Shown: in pieces, positions 1 through 8,806 of the stretch
Numbering within the stretch: position 1 is the first letter of the stretch
How the letters are laid out: the number at the start of each line of letters is the position of its first letter
Source of the DNA: Candidatus Aegiribacteria sp. MLS_C
GTDB lineage: Bacteria > Fermentibacterota > Fermentibacteria > Fermentibacterales > JCC-6
NCBI GenBank assembly: GCA_002030045.1
Contig: LQBI01000001.1
Location: 124,001 to 188,000 of the forward strand
Length of the DNA stretch: 64,000 bases
Direction: 5' to 3'
Program-made: the position numbers and the translations under genes
Notes under the pieces: model-generated
Told to the model about the DNA's origin: nothing
Database searches by the model: none
Seen by the model: the letters and a program-made list of their open reading frames with translations, nothing else

Positions 1-1226
1 TGGCTCTGTGCGAACAGGCTGATTTTCCCGTCATCTGCACCAATTTCGTCAACTCCTCCACCGGGGAGATACCGCATCCGATAGTGCCTTACGTCATGAT
101 GGAGTTCGACGGTGTCGAGGTAGCATTCATAGGCCTGGCGACACCGGATACCTACGGACTGGTCACACCAGAGCTCCTGGAGGGTTTCGTCTTCCTCAAT
201 GAGCTGGAGACCACGGAGAGGTACGTGCGGGAAGTACGTGAGAACGGCGCAGACGTGGTAATACTGGTCTCACACCTCGGCCAGCCGGGGGATCCGGAGA
301 GATACCTGGAACGTGTCTTCGACGCGTGGGAGCAGGGAAAGGAGTACGCGAAGGATTTCGCGATGAACAACGCCGAACTCACCTGCATGGTGCACGGCAT
401 AGACCTGGTAGTGTCCGGACACATCCATCTGGGTCTGCTTGAACCCTGGATCAATCCCGTTACACATACGCCCGTGGTACAGGGGTACGCCAACGGCACA
501 GGCATAGGCCGAATAAGGCTGGCCATAGACACCGGGACCGGAACGGTAGTGGGCTTCGACATGCCCGAGGGCGAGGAATACGTGAGCCTCCTGCACGACG
601 AGTACTGGCCCGATCCGGAGGTGGCGGAGCTGATAGAGGGCTTCAGGTCCGTTGCCGAGGCTGGCATGGACCAGGTCGTCGCCGAGGCTCTTGAGCAGAT
701 CCCAAGAGGCGGTGCCGAACACCCCGTGGGAAGGCTCATAGCGGATGCGATGCTCTGGAACACTGGAGCGGATGTGGCGCTGATGAACAGGGGCGGTATA
801 AGGGCTGCCATCCCCAGGGGTCCGGTCACCCCCAGGATCATCTACCAGGTTCTTCCCTTCGAGGAGGACCTATTCCTGATGGAACTGAGCGGCGCCGAAC
901 TCAAGGCCGTTCTCGAGACAGGCATGCAGGGCCGCCGCCGGGACATGGAGATCGGCGGACTGACCGCAACCAGGGACCAGTCGATGCCCGACGGGGAGAA
1001 GATGGGGAACATACTTGTAGGTGGCGAACCCTGGCATCCTGACAGTACCTACCTTTTCGTCACCACGGGCTACCTTGCCCAGGGCAACGTGGGCTACGAG
1101 ATAATGCTCGGGCACGAGGCGGTGCCCGCCGGACTCACGCTGATGGAAGCCGTGATCGCCTACATGGAGGACCTCGGTGAGTTCGAGGCGGACGACCGGA
1201 CCAGGATCATCTGGACAGGGGAGTGA
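1..1226 (+). CDS. 5'-nucleotidase / metallophosphoesterase (5' end missing)
   Basis: The 3' part of a UshA-type 5'-nucleotidase gene; the frame is open from base 3, so the start and the N-terminal metal-binding motifs lie outside the window. The visible protein begins in the calcineurin-like phosphoesterase domain, with a metal-binding SGHIH motif. From roughly position 690 onward follows the 5'-nucleotidase C-terminal domain, with the family segments HPVGRLIADAM, NRGGIRAAIP and LPFEEDLFLMELSG. The family hydrolyses extracytoplasmic nucleotides or related phosphodiesters. Whether this protein has a signal peptide cannot be seen. The stop codon overlaps the next GTG start, implying translational coupling. 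Family assignment is firm; the substrate is not known. Confidence 0.9.
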   Translation, partial: ALCEQADFPVICTNFVNSSTGEIPHPIVPYVMMEFDGVEVAFIGLATPDTYGLVTPELLEGFVFLNELETTERYVREVRENGADVVILVSHLGQPGDPERYLERVFDAWEQGKEYAKDFAMNNAELTCMVHGIDLVVSGHIHLGLLEPWINPVTHTPVVQGYANGTGIGRIRLAIDTGTGTVVGFDMPEGEEYVSLLHDEYWPDPEVAELIEGFRSVAEAGMDQVVAEALEQIPRGGAEHPVGRLIADAMLWNTGADVALMNRGGIRAAIPRGPVTPRIIYQVLPFEEDLFLMELSGAELKAVLETGMQGRRRDMEIGGLTATRDQSMPDGEKMGNILVGGEPWHPDSTYLFVTTGYLAQGNVGYEIMLGHEAVPAGLTLMEAVIAYMEDLGEFEADDRTRIIWTGE

Positions 1227-1648
1227 GTCCGGGCTTCGACAGGGGAAGGCTCATCCTGGCCCTTCTGCTGGGTGTACCTTCCCTCCTCCTCTTCCTGCTG
1301 TCCGTATTTCGACCAGTTCTTCCCCTGGAGGGTACGGACCCGCTGCTCTCGGCACTGTGCCACAGGCAGCCCGACCGCTGCCTCTCTCTCCCCTGGGGGA
1401 GCAGCGCCCTCTGTTCCAGGTGCACCGCCTTCTGGCTGGGCCTTGCCGCCGGTAGCGCGGTTACCTACAGCGGCCGTTTCCGGCCAGTTTTCTGGACCGG
1501 CCTGACCCTGATGCTACCCCTCATCGCCGATGGTCTGCTCCAGCTCCACACGTACTACGAGAGCAGCAACCCGCTGAGGGTTGTCACCGGCCTTGCCGCG
1601 GGTCTCGGAATCTCTATAGTTATCCTCGGAAAGCAGTCCCGGCGGTAG
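1223..1648 (+). CDS. DUF2085 membrane protein
   Basis: A 141-residue membrane protein. It has a hydrophobic N-terminal segment (about residues 9-30), then the DUF2085 cysteine pattern LCHRQPDRC ... CSRCTAFWLG, then two more hydrophobic segments. DUF2085 proteins are small multi-pass membrane proteins of unknown function whose conserved Cys/His residues suggest metal or redox chemistry; that is family knowledge, not shown here. The GTG start sits inside the upstream stop (GTGA), so the gene is probably co-translated with the nucleotidase gene. Confidence 0.75.
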   Translation: MSPGFDRGRLILALLLGVPSLLLFLLSVFRPVLPLEGTDPLLSALCHRQPDRCLSLPWGSSALCSRCTAFWLGLAAGSAVTYSGRFRPVFWTGLTLMLPLIADGLLQLHTYYESSNPLRVVTGLAAGLGISIVILGKQSRR

Positions 1649-1653
1649 CGTGC

Positions 1654-1672
1654 CCTGCCGATCCACGGCAGG
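1654..1672. other. short perfect hairpin between two small genes
   Basis: CCTGCCG and CGGCAGG form a 7-bp perfect stem around a 5-nt loop, just after the DUF2085 stop. No T-run follows on either side, so it is not a clear intrinsic terminator. It could be an mRNA 3'-end stabiliser or simply chance in GC-rich DNA. Confidence 0.3.
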
Positions 1673-1719
1673 AAACACTCTCCGGGTCTTAAAGGAGGCA
1701 TCCTGAAGGAAGGGACCGG

Positions 1720-1995
1720 ATGGGTGATGGCATGGAAGAAAGCATGATAAGAGTATCCCTGGACAGGGTCGAGGAGGGTATAGCGGTGCTCCTTACGGAG
1801 GACGGATGGACCTGGAACGTCCCTGCGGACAGTCTCCCTGAGGGATCCGACGAGGGAGATGTCATAGACGTGGTTTTCAGGCTGAACCCCCGGGAGACGC
1901 GGAAACTTGCAGACAGGGTCGCAGAGCTGCAGCGGATGCTCCTGAGGCGGACAGCCGAGAGGGAAGAGGAGGGCTCCTCCGATGGAAGCCGGTGA
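1720..1995 (+). CDS. DUF3006 family small protein
   Basis: A 91-residue acidic protein beginning, after a short lead, with the pattern MIRVSLDRVEEGIAVLL. This matches DUF3006, a small beta-rich family often found next to hydrolases and competence proteins. ATG codons exist at 1720 and 1732. A purine-rich AAGGAAGGGA lies just upstream of 1720 and a stronger AAAGGAGG about 22 nt upstream, so the exact start is uncertain. The end overlaps rsmI by 14 bp. Function unknown. Confidence 0.7.
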   Translation: MGDGMEESMIRVSLDRVEEGIAVLLTEDGWTWNVPADSLPEGSDEGDVIDVVFRLNPRETRKLADRVAELQRMLLRRTAEREEEGSSDGSR

Positions 1996-2680
1996 CGGGG
2001 GCAGGCTGGTGCTGGTGGGAACACCGATAGGCAACCTGTCGGACATGTCCCCCAGGGCGGAGGAGGTCCTTAGGACCGCTGATGCGGTAATGGCCGAAGA
2101 TACCAGACGCACCGCGAGGTTCGTCACCGACCGGTCCAGGCTCTACAGCTACCATGATCACAACGCCTCCGGAAGACTGCCGCAGATCGTGGACTTCCTG
2201 GAGCGCGGCAGCACGGTGGCCCTGGTATCCGATGCGGGAATGCCGGGAATATCAGACCCCGCTTACCGCGCGGTAAGGGCGGCGCTGCACGGAGGCTTTC
2301 CAGTGGAGGCCATCCCCGGTCCATCAGCGGTGATCTGCGCCCTGGTGGCTTCGGGACTTCCCACCGACAGGTTCTGTTTCGAGGGTTTCCTGCCGAGGAA
2401 GACGGGCGCAAGGACGGCACGTCTTCGTGAGATGTCCACCTACGGTGGTTCGATAGTATATTACATTGGGCCTCATCATCTCGGCAAGTTCCTCGATGAG
2501 ATGCTGAACATCCTCGGGAACAGACCCGTATGCGTGGCCAGGGAGCTTACCAAGCTCCACGAGGAATACCTGAGGGGATCGATGGAGGGAATGAGGGAGC
2601 GTTTCGCGGAGGGAACGGTCCGCGGAGAGATAACCCTGGTTGTAGGTGGAGAGGGTCTGGGACCGGATTTCTTTGATTGA
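1982..2680 (+). CDS. rsmI: 16S rRNA 2'-O-methyltransferase RsmI
   Basis: RsmI methylates the 2'-OH of C1402 of 16S rRNA using S-adenosylmethionine. The protein shows the family N-terminus LVLVGTPIGNLSD, the MAEDTRRTARF segment and SDAGMPGISDP, all typical of the tetrapyrrole-methylase fold. At 232 residues it is shorter than the usual 270-290. It ends near LVVGGEG, so the small C-terminal domain found in many RsmI proteins is absent. It overlaps both neighbours, suggesting one mRNA. Assignment is confident. Confidence 0.95.
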   Translation: MEAGDGGRLVLVGTPIGNLSDMSPRAEEVLRTADAVMAEDTRRTARFVTDRSRLYSYHDHNASGRLPQIVDFLERGSTVALVSDAGMPGISDPAYRAVRAALHGGFPVEAIPGPSAVICALVASGLPTDRFCFEGFLPRKTGARTARLREMSTYGGSIVYYIGPHHLGKFLDEMLNILGNRPVCVARELTKLHEEYLRGSMEGMRERFAEGTVRGEITLVVGGEGLGPDFFD

Positions 2681-3351
2681 CGAAGACTTCGGCCAGCTCT
2701 ATCTTACAATGTTTTATGGAACTTGCCGGGAGGTTTGAAGAGCTGGACAGAATAAGGCAAGCCGCCAGAAGACTTCTGGACCCCCTCGTCGGCCTTCTGG
2801 CCAGGCTGGGTATCGGTCCGTTCTCGGTGACCTCCGCGGGGCTGATCCTCACTGCGGCGGCCGCCGTACTGGTCTGGTACGGGAGCTACATTCCGGGGGC
2901 GGCTCTCCTGATCGCGGGAAGCATACTTGATGCGGTGGACGGGGAGCTTGCCCGGAGGAAGGGGATAGTGAGCAGGGCCGGAGCGGTGTTCGATTCCAGC
3001 TCGGACCGAATAGGCGAGCTTCTGGTCTTCGGAGCTATGCTGGCGGGGAAAGCGGGCGCCGAACACGCTTCGATGGTCTACCTGGTACCCGCCGCCATCG
3101 GGGGCTCCTTCATGGTCAGCTATGTGAGGGCCAGGGCAGAGGGAGTGAATCTTTCATGTTCCGTTGGTATATTCACCAGGACGGAGAGGCTGGTACTGCT
3201 GATAACCGGTCTCGCAGGTGCCGGCGTATGGGGCGGCGGTATACTAGTGGTGCTGCTGTCGGTTCTGGCTGCGGGCACCTGGGTGACCGCTGTTCAGAGG
3301 TTCGCAAAGGTAATAAAGGACGGCAGAGGGGTTTCGCTGAACAGGGAGTGA
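2677..3351 (+). CDS. CDP-alcohol phosphatidyltransferase, probably inositol-phosphate specific
   Basis: A membrane enzyme of the CDP-alcohol phosphotransferase family. The signature D-x2-D-G-x2-A-R-x8-G-x3-D-x3-D is intact: [10 protein letters not shown], then [10 protein letters not shown], around residues 87-112. Hydrophobic segments flank it. The N-terminus (about 45 residues) is polar and could include a mis-extended start; a later start near position 2710 is possible. The next gene encodes myo-inositol-phosphate synthase, so the likely acceptor is inositol phosphate, giving phosphatidylinositol phosphate as in actinobacteria and archaea. That specificity is inferred from the neighbour only. 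Confidence 0.8.
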   Translation: MTKTSASSILQCFMELAGRFEELDRIRQAARRLLDPLVGLLARLGIGPFSVTSAGLILTAAAAVLVWYGSYIPGAALLIAGSILDAVDGELARRKGIVSRAGAVFDSSSDRIGELLVFGAMLAGKAGAEHASMVYLVPAAIGGSFMVSYVRARAEGVNLSCSVGIFTRTERLVLLITGLAGAGVWGGGILVVLLSVLAAGTWVTAVQRFAKVIKDGRGVSLNRE

Positions 3352-3403
3352 GATCCGGTCACGCCGTCCGTTCACTGGTCCAATCCCTTCAGGGAGGATG
3401 CGA

Positions 3404-4525
3404 ATGTCCAAAAAAGTCAGAGTAGCAATCATCGGTGTCGGTAACTGCGCAAGCAGTCTTGTCCAGGGCGTGGAGTTCTACCGTAACGCCAAGGACTCGG
3501 AGAAGGTGCCGGGCCTGATGCACGTCAACCTGGGAGGATATCACGTCAGCGACGTGGAGTTCTCCGCGGCATTCGACATAAACATCACGAAGGTGGGCAA
3601 GGACCTCAGCGAGGCCATCTTTGCCGACCCGAACTGCACGGTGAAGCTCTGCGACGTGCCCAAGCTGGGCGTGAAGGTGAACCGCGGCATGACCCACGAC
3701 GGTCTCGGGAAGTACCTCAAGGATGTTATCAAGAAGGCTCCGGGGCCCACATCGGACATCGTAGGCATACTGAAGGAGACCAAGACCGACGTTGTGGTGA
3801 GCTACCTGCCCGTGGGCAGCGAAGAGGCCACCAAATGGTACGTCGAGCAGATCCTCGATGCCGGATGCGCTTTCGTGAACGCCATCCCGGTCTTCATCGC
3901 CAGGGAACCCTACTGGCAGAAGAGGTTCCGGGACAGGGGACTACCGGTCATGGGCGACGACATAAAGAGCCAGGTGGGGGCCACCATCCTCCACAGGGTC
4001 ATGACCAGGCTCTTCGAGGACAGGGGAGTGAGGCTGGACAGGACATATCAGCTCAATGTGGGAGGCAATACCGATTTCCTGAACATGCTGGAGAGGGAAA
4101 GGCTTGAGAGCAAGAAGATCTCGAAGACCAATGCCGTGACCTCGCAGCTTCCCGGTGGTATGGCGCCCAGGAACGTACATATCGGTCCCAGCGATTACGT
4201 TGAGTGGCTGGACGACAGGAAGTGGTGCTACATCCGGATGGAGGGTACCAGCTTCGGCGACGTGCCCCTGAATATAGAGGCAAAGCTCGAGGTCATAGAC
4301 AGTCCCAACTCCGCAGGCGTGATCATAGACGCGGTCCGCTGCGCCAAGCTGGCACTGGACAACGGTCTCTCCGGTGCGATCGAGGCTCCTTCCTCCTACT
4401 TCTTCAAGTCCCCTCCCGTCCAGTACTACGACGACGAATGCAGGAGGATGACCGAGGATTACATAGAGAAGTACCACCAGAACAAGCAGGAGAAGAAGGC
4501 TTCGGAAAAGAAGCCTGACAAGTAG
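3404..4525 (+). CDS. ino1: myo-inositol-1(3)-phosphate synthase
   Basis: Converts glucose 6-phosphate to inositol 3-phosphate using NAD. The N-terminus carries the Rossmann motif [16 protein letters not shown]. The family segments [24 protein letters not shown] and [11 protein letters not shown] follow. The size and pattern are those of the actinobacterial/archaeal type rather than the longer eukaryotic enzyme. Two ATGs are possible; an AGGGAGG at 3391-3397 abuts the first (3398) but is ideally spaced for 3404, so 3404 is chosen. The C-terminus is a Lys/Glu-rich tail. Paired with the upstream phosphatidyltransferase gene it makes an inositol phospholipid module. Confidence 0.95.
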   Translation: MSKKVRVAIIGVGNCASSLVQGVEFYRNAKDSEKVPGLMHVNLGGYHVSDVEFSAAFDINITKVGKDLSEAIFADPNCTVKLCDVPKLGVKVNRGMTHDGLGKYLKDVIKKAPGPTSDIVGILKETKTDVVVSYLPVGSEEATKWYVEQILDAGCAFVNAIPVFIAREPYWQKRFRDRGLPVMGDDIKSQVGATILHRVMTRLFEDRGVRLDRTYQLNVGGNTDFLNMLERERLESKKISKTNAVTSQLPGGMAPRNVHIGPSDYVEWLDDRKWCYIRMEGTSFGDVPLNIEAKLEVIDSPNSAGVIIDAVRCAKLALDNGLSGAIEAPSSYFFKSPPVQYYDDECRRMTEDYIEKYHQNKQEKKASEKKPDK

Positions 4526-4527
4526 TC

Positions 4528-5196
4528 TTGGATATCAGGGAGGACGGCTATGCCGGGAGCTTCATCACCTTCGAGGGAGTGGAGGGTGCCGGTAAATCCA
4601 GCCGCTGCCTGACCCTGGTCAAAAGTCTGGAGGCCGCCGGTTTCCCTGTGATGCATACACGGGAACCCGGCGGACCCAGGGCTTCCGAGAGGATACGCGA
4701 TATCCTGCTGGACCCCGGCCTCCGCGTCACACCTCTCACGGAACTCATGCTCTATCTCGCATCGCGGGCCTCCAACACGGAGCTTCTTATCAGACCCGCC
4801 CTCGAGGAGGGTGTCAACGTCATCTGCGAACGCTTCTCCGATGCCACCTTCGCGTACCAGATCGGCGGACGGGGGCTTCCTGAGGAACCGGTGAGGAATG
4901 CGGACGGGCTGGCCACCGGCGGCCTGCTCCCTGACCTGATCGTACTGCTGGACCTCGACCCTGAGGTCGGCCTTGCGAGACTTGAAAGGCAGGGAAGGGA
5001 AAGGGACAGGATCGAGCAGGAAGAGATCATGTTCCACAGGAGGGTCAGGGAGATGTATCTCAGGCTTGCCGGGGAGAACCCCAGGTACCTCGTGGTGGAC
5101 GCGGAACAGGAACCCCTTGTACAGGACCGCATCATAGAGCTTGAAGTGACAGCCATGCTGGAGAAGCGCGGAAGCGGAAGAGGAGAGAAGAGATGA
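4528..5196 (+). CDS. tmk: thymidylate kinase
   Basis: Phosphorylates dTMP to dTDP for DNA synthesis. The P-loop FEGVEGAGKSS lies near residues 14-24, followed by HTREPGGP, the ERFSDATFAYQ substrate segment and a LID region GRERDRIEQE. Length (222) is typical. No ATG is available in frame before the P-loop, so TTG 4528, two bases after the ino1 stop, is the start; its ribosome binding site is weak, consistent with coupling. Its 3' end overlaps the S41 protease start by 4 bp. Confidence 0.93.
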   Translation: MDIREDGYAGSFITFEGVEGAGKSSRCLTLVKSLEAAGFPVMHTREPGGPRASERIRDILLDPGLRVTPLTELMLYLASRASNTELLIRPALEEGVNVICERFSDATFAYQIGGRGLPEEPVRNADGLATGGLLPDLIVLLDLDPEVGLARLERQGRERDRIEQEEIMFHRRVREMYLRLAGENPRYLVVDAEQEPLVQDRIIELEVTAMLEKRGSGRGEKR

Positions 5197-6674
5197 AGAA
5201 GTTCCTGCCCGGATGGGTTACAGTAGTGCTTGCCGCCGGTCTCGTCGTATCGGGCGGGCTTATGCTGCTTCCTTCCGCCACCGCCTACGACGCAGTGGCC
5301 AAGAATTCATCCCTCGAGCTTTTCATGGATGTCTTCTCCAGGACCTCGGTCACCTATGTCGACTCCGTGGATTCCCAGGAACTCGTGGAGGCCGCCCTCA
5401 GGGGAATGCTGGAATCCCTGGATCCCAACAGCGTTCTTCTCAACCCCGATGATTACGAGAACCTCCGTATCCAGCTCTCCGGGTCCTTCGAGGGAGCCGG
5501 CATCACCATCGGTATAAGGGAGGACTGGCTCACCGTCATAGCTCCCGTAGAGGGAACTCCCGCCTTCAGGGCCGGAATGAAGGCGGGGGACAGGATCGTT
5601 GAGATCGATGGGAATTCAACCGAGGGCATCACCACCACTGAGGCCGTCATGCAGATAAGGGGTCCCAGGGGCAGCGAGGTGGAACTCACCGTGGTCCGCC
5701 CGGGTCTTTCCGACTCCCTTGTCTTCAGAATAGAGAGGGACGTCATAGACCTGCCCTCTGTGACCGCAGCCTTCATGCTCGACGACAGCACCGGCTACCT
5801 CAGGCTGTCCAGGTTCGGCGAGGAGACCGCAAGGGAGACCCAGGAAGCCCTCCAGGAGCTGATCACCTTCGGGATGCAGGACCTCATACTGGACATACGC
5901 GGGAACGCCGGAGGCCTGTTCACCGCTGCAGTAGAGGTGAGCGACTTGTTCCTGCCCTCGGGCACCCTCGTGGTTTCAACCAGAGGCAATGCAGTGGGAG
6001 AGGACAACTACTACACCGCAAAGGGCCCGCTCTTCTCAGGCAGGACGGTGCTGCTCGTCGACGGCGGCAGCGCCAGTTCCTCCGAGATACTGGCCGGAGC
6101 CCTGCAGGACAATGATGCTGCGGTACTGATAGGGAGCCGTACCTTCGGGAAGGGATCCGTTCAGACCCTCATGGACCTCGGGGAGTTCCGCAACCTGGGC
6201 CACTACGGCATAAAGCTCACGACGGCCAGGTACTACACTCCCAGCGGGCGCAGTATCGACAGAACGCTGGAGGATGACTTCTCGGACGGGGATGAGATCC
6301 CCGATTCCCTGGTCACCTGGGGTATCCTGCCGGACATAGAGCTGGAATCCCCGGAACTCTCCGGGTCACTTCCGGCCGAGCTGTACCTGGGATCCTTCTT
6401 TTTCAATTTCGCCACGGACTACGTGATGGACCACGAGATCGGCGACGATTTCTGGCCCGACTCGGCCACGGTTGCCGATTTCCGACAGTACCTGGTCGAC
6501 CAGGGCATCCAGTGGGATGAGGGTGAGTTCACGGAGAACATCTTCTACATAGAGAACGCCCTCTTCGCCGAGATAGCTGCCAGAGTCTGGGACCGGGAGA
6601 TGTACTACAGGATGGTGGCGCCTCACGACGAAGGCATTCAGAGGGCGCTCCGGTACTTCAGGGAAGGGGCCTGA
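5193..6674 (+). CDS. S41 family C-terminal processing protease
   Basis: A periplasmic or envelope-bound tail-specific protease of the CtpA/Prc class. A signal or anchor segment occupies residues 9-31. A PDZ domain spans about residues 95-185 (PAFRAGMKAGDRIVEIDG). The S41 core carries the catalytic serine within GGSASSSEILAG (about 290-301) and the catalytic lysine in FGKGSVQ (about 319). The C-terminal 100 residues after the core are unassigned. The gene is coupled to tmk upstream and to the mutase downstream (ATGA overlap). Confidence 0.93.
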   Translation: MKKFLPGWVTVVLAAGLVVSGGLMLLPSATAYDAVAKNSSLELFMDVFSRTSVTYVDSVDSQELVEAALRGMLESLDPNSVLLNPDDYENLRIQLSGSFEGAGITIGIREDWLTVIAPVEGTPAFRAGMKAGDRIVEIDGNSTEGITTTEAVMQIRGPRGSEVELTVVRPGLSDSLVFRIERDVIDLPSVTAAFMLDDSTGYLRLSRFGEETARETQEALQELITFGMQDLILDIRGNAGGLFTAAVEVSDLFLPSGTLVVSTRGNAVGEDNYYTAKGPLFSGRTVLLVDGGSASSSEILAGALQDNDAAVLIGSRTFGKGSVQTLMDLGEFRNLGHYGIKLTTARYYTPSGRSIDRTLEDDFSDGDEIPDSLVTWGILPDIELESPELSGSLPAELYLGSFFFNFATDYVMDHEIGDDFWPDSATVADFRQYLVDQGIQWDEGEFTENIFYIENALFAEIAARVWDREMYYRMVAPHDEGIQRALRYFREGA

Positions 6675-8071
6675 TGAGAATACGCTTCGGCACCTCGGGG
6701 TGGCGCGGCATCATCGCCAGGGAGTTCACCTGGGAGCGGGTGGAAAGAGTGGTGGACGGTATAGCCCTTTTCCTGCAGAGACAGGGAAGGGATACGGTGG
6801 TGGTGGGAGGCGACTGCAGGTTCCTCTCGCCCGAGCTGGCCGAGTACACCGCAGAGAGAATGACGGGATACGGCTTTCGGGTCACACTCTCTCAGGTGCC
6901 GTGTCCCACACCGGTCCTGTCGCATGCATGCGTCAGCGGCGGACTTGGCGGTGTGGTCAATTTCACCGCGAGCCACAACCCTCCACTTTACAACGGCATC
7001 AAGTTCAGCCCCTGGCACGGTGGACCGGCTGACGACGGCATGACCGCTGCCATCGAGGAGATCATCGCATCAGGGGCGAAACCCGCAGGCGGGAATGGTT
7101 CCGTATTCCGGGTCGATCTCCGGGACGCGTACGTCAATACCCTCCTGGAACGCCTGAATACGGAAGCCTTCTCCGGCAGCGGGCTCAGAGTCGTCTACGA
7201 CGCTTTCTCCGGTACAGGTTCCGGCATACTGGACAGGTTGCTCGTTGACCTTGGCGTTTCCGTGAGGGTTATGAACGGAGTGCGGGACCCCCTGTTCGCA
7301 GGCCGGGAGCATCCCGAACCGGGGGAGAGCGGGACCGCCGACCTTTCGGGACAGGTCCTCGCCAGCGGGGCATCCATCGGTGTCGCCACCGACGGTGATG
7401 CGGACCGTTTCGGGATAGTGGACGAAAACGGGAGTTTCGTTTCTCCCCACGATTTCCTTCCCCTGCTTCTTGAATACCTGGTTACCGTCCGGCACATGGA
7501 GGGCAGGGCCGTCCGTTCGGTGACGACAAGCGGTCTCCTGGACCGTGTCGCATCCGCCCACGGTATCGCTACCGTCGTGACCCCGGTTGGTTTCAAGTAC
7601 CTCGGGGCCGAGATGCTCGGAGGGGGTGTCGTCCTCGCCGGCGAGGAGAGCGGCGGCCTCTCTATCCTGGACCATGTACCTGAGAAGGACGGCATACTCG
7701 CATGCCTCCTGGCGTGCGAAATGGTCTGTGACCGGGGCAGGGGTCTCGGCGAGCAGCTGAAGGGACTCTGGGACCGTTACGGCAGGGTCTTCATCTCCCG
7801 GATGGACCTCAAGCTCGATCCGGTACTCAGGGACCGTATCGAATCCGGTTACTTCAGATCAGTGCCGGTTTCCGTGGCCGGCATGGAAGTGCTCGACGTG
7901 GACATGACCGACGGGGTCAGGATGGTGATGAAGAACGGTGACTGGGTACTGATAAGGCTTTCGGGTACGGAGCCGCTTGCCAGGGTCTACGCGCAGTCCG
8001 CATCGGAGGAACGCAGGGACTCGCTTCTCGATTCTCTGAGGACGGAGTTCGAAGGGATGCGGGAGGAATGA
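6674..8071 (+). CDS. phosphoglucomutase / phosphomannomutase family enzyme
   Basis: An alpha-D-phosphohexomutase interconverting hexose 1- and 6-phosphates. All four active-site loops are visible: phosphoserine loop TASHNPPLYNG (Ser about 100), metal loop DGDADRFG (about 239-246), sugar loop GEESGG (about 323-328) and phosphate loop RLSGTEP (about 428-434). Whether the substrate is glucose, mannose or glucosamine phosphate cannot be told from these motifs. It could supply precursors for envelope polysaccharides. It is coupled at both ends to its neighbours. Confidence 0.93.
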   Translation: MRIRFGTSGWRGIIAREFTWERVERVVDGIALFLQRQGRDTVVVGGDCRFLSPELAEYTAERMTGYGFRVTLSQVPCPTPVLSHACVSGGLGGVVNFTASHNPPLYNGIKFSPWHGGPADDGMTAAIEEIIASGAKPAGGNGSVFRVDLRDAYVNTLLERLNTEAFSGSGLRVVYDAFSGTGSGILDRLLVDLGVSVRVMNGVRDPLFAGREHPEPGESGTADLSGQVLASGASIGVATDGDADRFGIVDENGSFVSPHDFLPLLLEYLVTVRHMEGRAVRSVTTSGLLDRVASAHGIATVVTPVGFKYLGAEMLGGGVVLAGEESGGLSILDHVPEKDGILACLLACEMVCDRGRGLGEQLKGLWDRYGRVFISRMDLKLDPVLRDRIESGYFRSVPVSVAGMEVLDVDMTDGVRMVMKNGDWVLIRLSGTEPLARVYAQSASEERRDSLLDSLRTEFEGMREE

Positions 8072-8496
8072 TGGAGCTGGACCCCGTCAGAATGGTTCTC
8101 GACCTCAAGACACTGCACAGGGGTGTTAACACCGGCAGTTTCACCGTCCCCATGAAGGAGGTCGCCTGGGACATCGAGGACGTACTGCCCGCAAGCGGGA
8201 AGGGCATCCTGGAACTCACGGTTGACCTGGAGGACGGAGCCGTAATATGTGCCGGTATCCTTCACGCGGATTTCACCACTCCCTGCGCCAGATGCCTGGA
8301 GCCCACCCGTTTCCAGGTGGTCGAGGAGATATTCCGCGAGTTCGCCCTGACGCCCGGCACCTCCGGGGAAGAGAGAGAGATGGTCCCGGACACCGGGCTG
8401 CTGGACCTGATGGAAGCCGTCAGGGAAGCCGTCATCCTGTCCGTTCCCGTCAAACCCCTCTGCTCTAGTGACTGTCCCGGAATAGATTATATTTGA
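8068..8496 (+). CDS. yceD: YceD/DUF177 family protein
   Basis: A 142-residue member of the YceD (DUF177) family, almost always found just upstream of rpmF and plsX as here. It carries the paired cysteine motifs CARCLEP in the middle and PLCSSDCPG at the C-terminus, probably a metal site. In plants and E. coli the family is linked to 23S rRNA accumulation. The start overlaps the mutase stop. Assignment rests on motifs and synteny. Confidence 0.88.
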   Translation: MMELDPVRMVLDLKTLHRGVNTGSFTVPMKEVAWDIEDVLPASGKGILELTVDLEDGAVICAGILHADFTTPCARCLEPTRFQVVEEIFREFALTPGTSGEEREMVPDTGLLDLMEAVREAVILSVPVKPLCSSDCPGIDYI

Positions 8497-8511
8497 GTAT
8501 ATTCGCGCCTG

Positions 8512-8540
8512 TTGATCATTCGGATCCCAACGGTGACAAT
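8512..8540 (+). promoter_or_regulatory. possible sigma70-type promoter for rpmF-plsX
   Basis: TTGATC (8512-8517) and GACAAT (8535-8540) are separated by 17 bp, each matching four of six consensus bases. Transcription would start about 28 nt before the rpmF ATG. The match is modest. Confidence 0.33.
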
Positions 8541-8574
8541 AACTATGACCCTGTTTGAAGGAAGAGACGAAAAC

Positions 8575-8757
8575 ATGCCAGTACCAAAGAGAAGACACTC
8601 GTCAACCAGGAGAGACAAACGCCGGGCGAATGACGCCCTCATGGCGAAGTCAACCAGCAACTGCCCCCAGTGCGGTGAGCCCAGACTCCCCCACAGGGTC
8701 TGCAGGCACTGCGGTTTCTACGATGGAAGACAGGTAAAGGAGCCGGAGGAGGAGTAG
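8575..8757 (+). CDS. rpmF: 50S ribosomal protein L32
   Basis: A 60-residue L32. It has the conserved [18 protein letters not shown] start and a zinc-binding C-x2-C ... C-x2-C pair (CPQC, CRHC), so this is the zinc-containing form. ATG 8575 is chosen because it yields the invariant N-terminus and has GAAGGAAGAG upstream; earlier in-frame starts would add a non-conserved 21-residue lead. It precedes plsX as in most bacteria. Confidence 0.96.
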   Translation: MPVPKRRHSSTRRDKRRANDALMAKSTSNCPQCGEPRLPHRVCRHCGFYDGRQVKEPEEE

Positions 8758-8806
8758 TCCATCCTCCGGAATCCGATCCCCCCAGAAGGAAGGACCGGTC
8801 CCGGAT

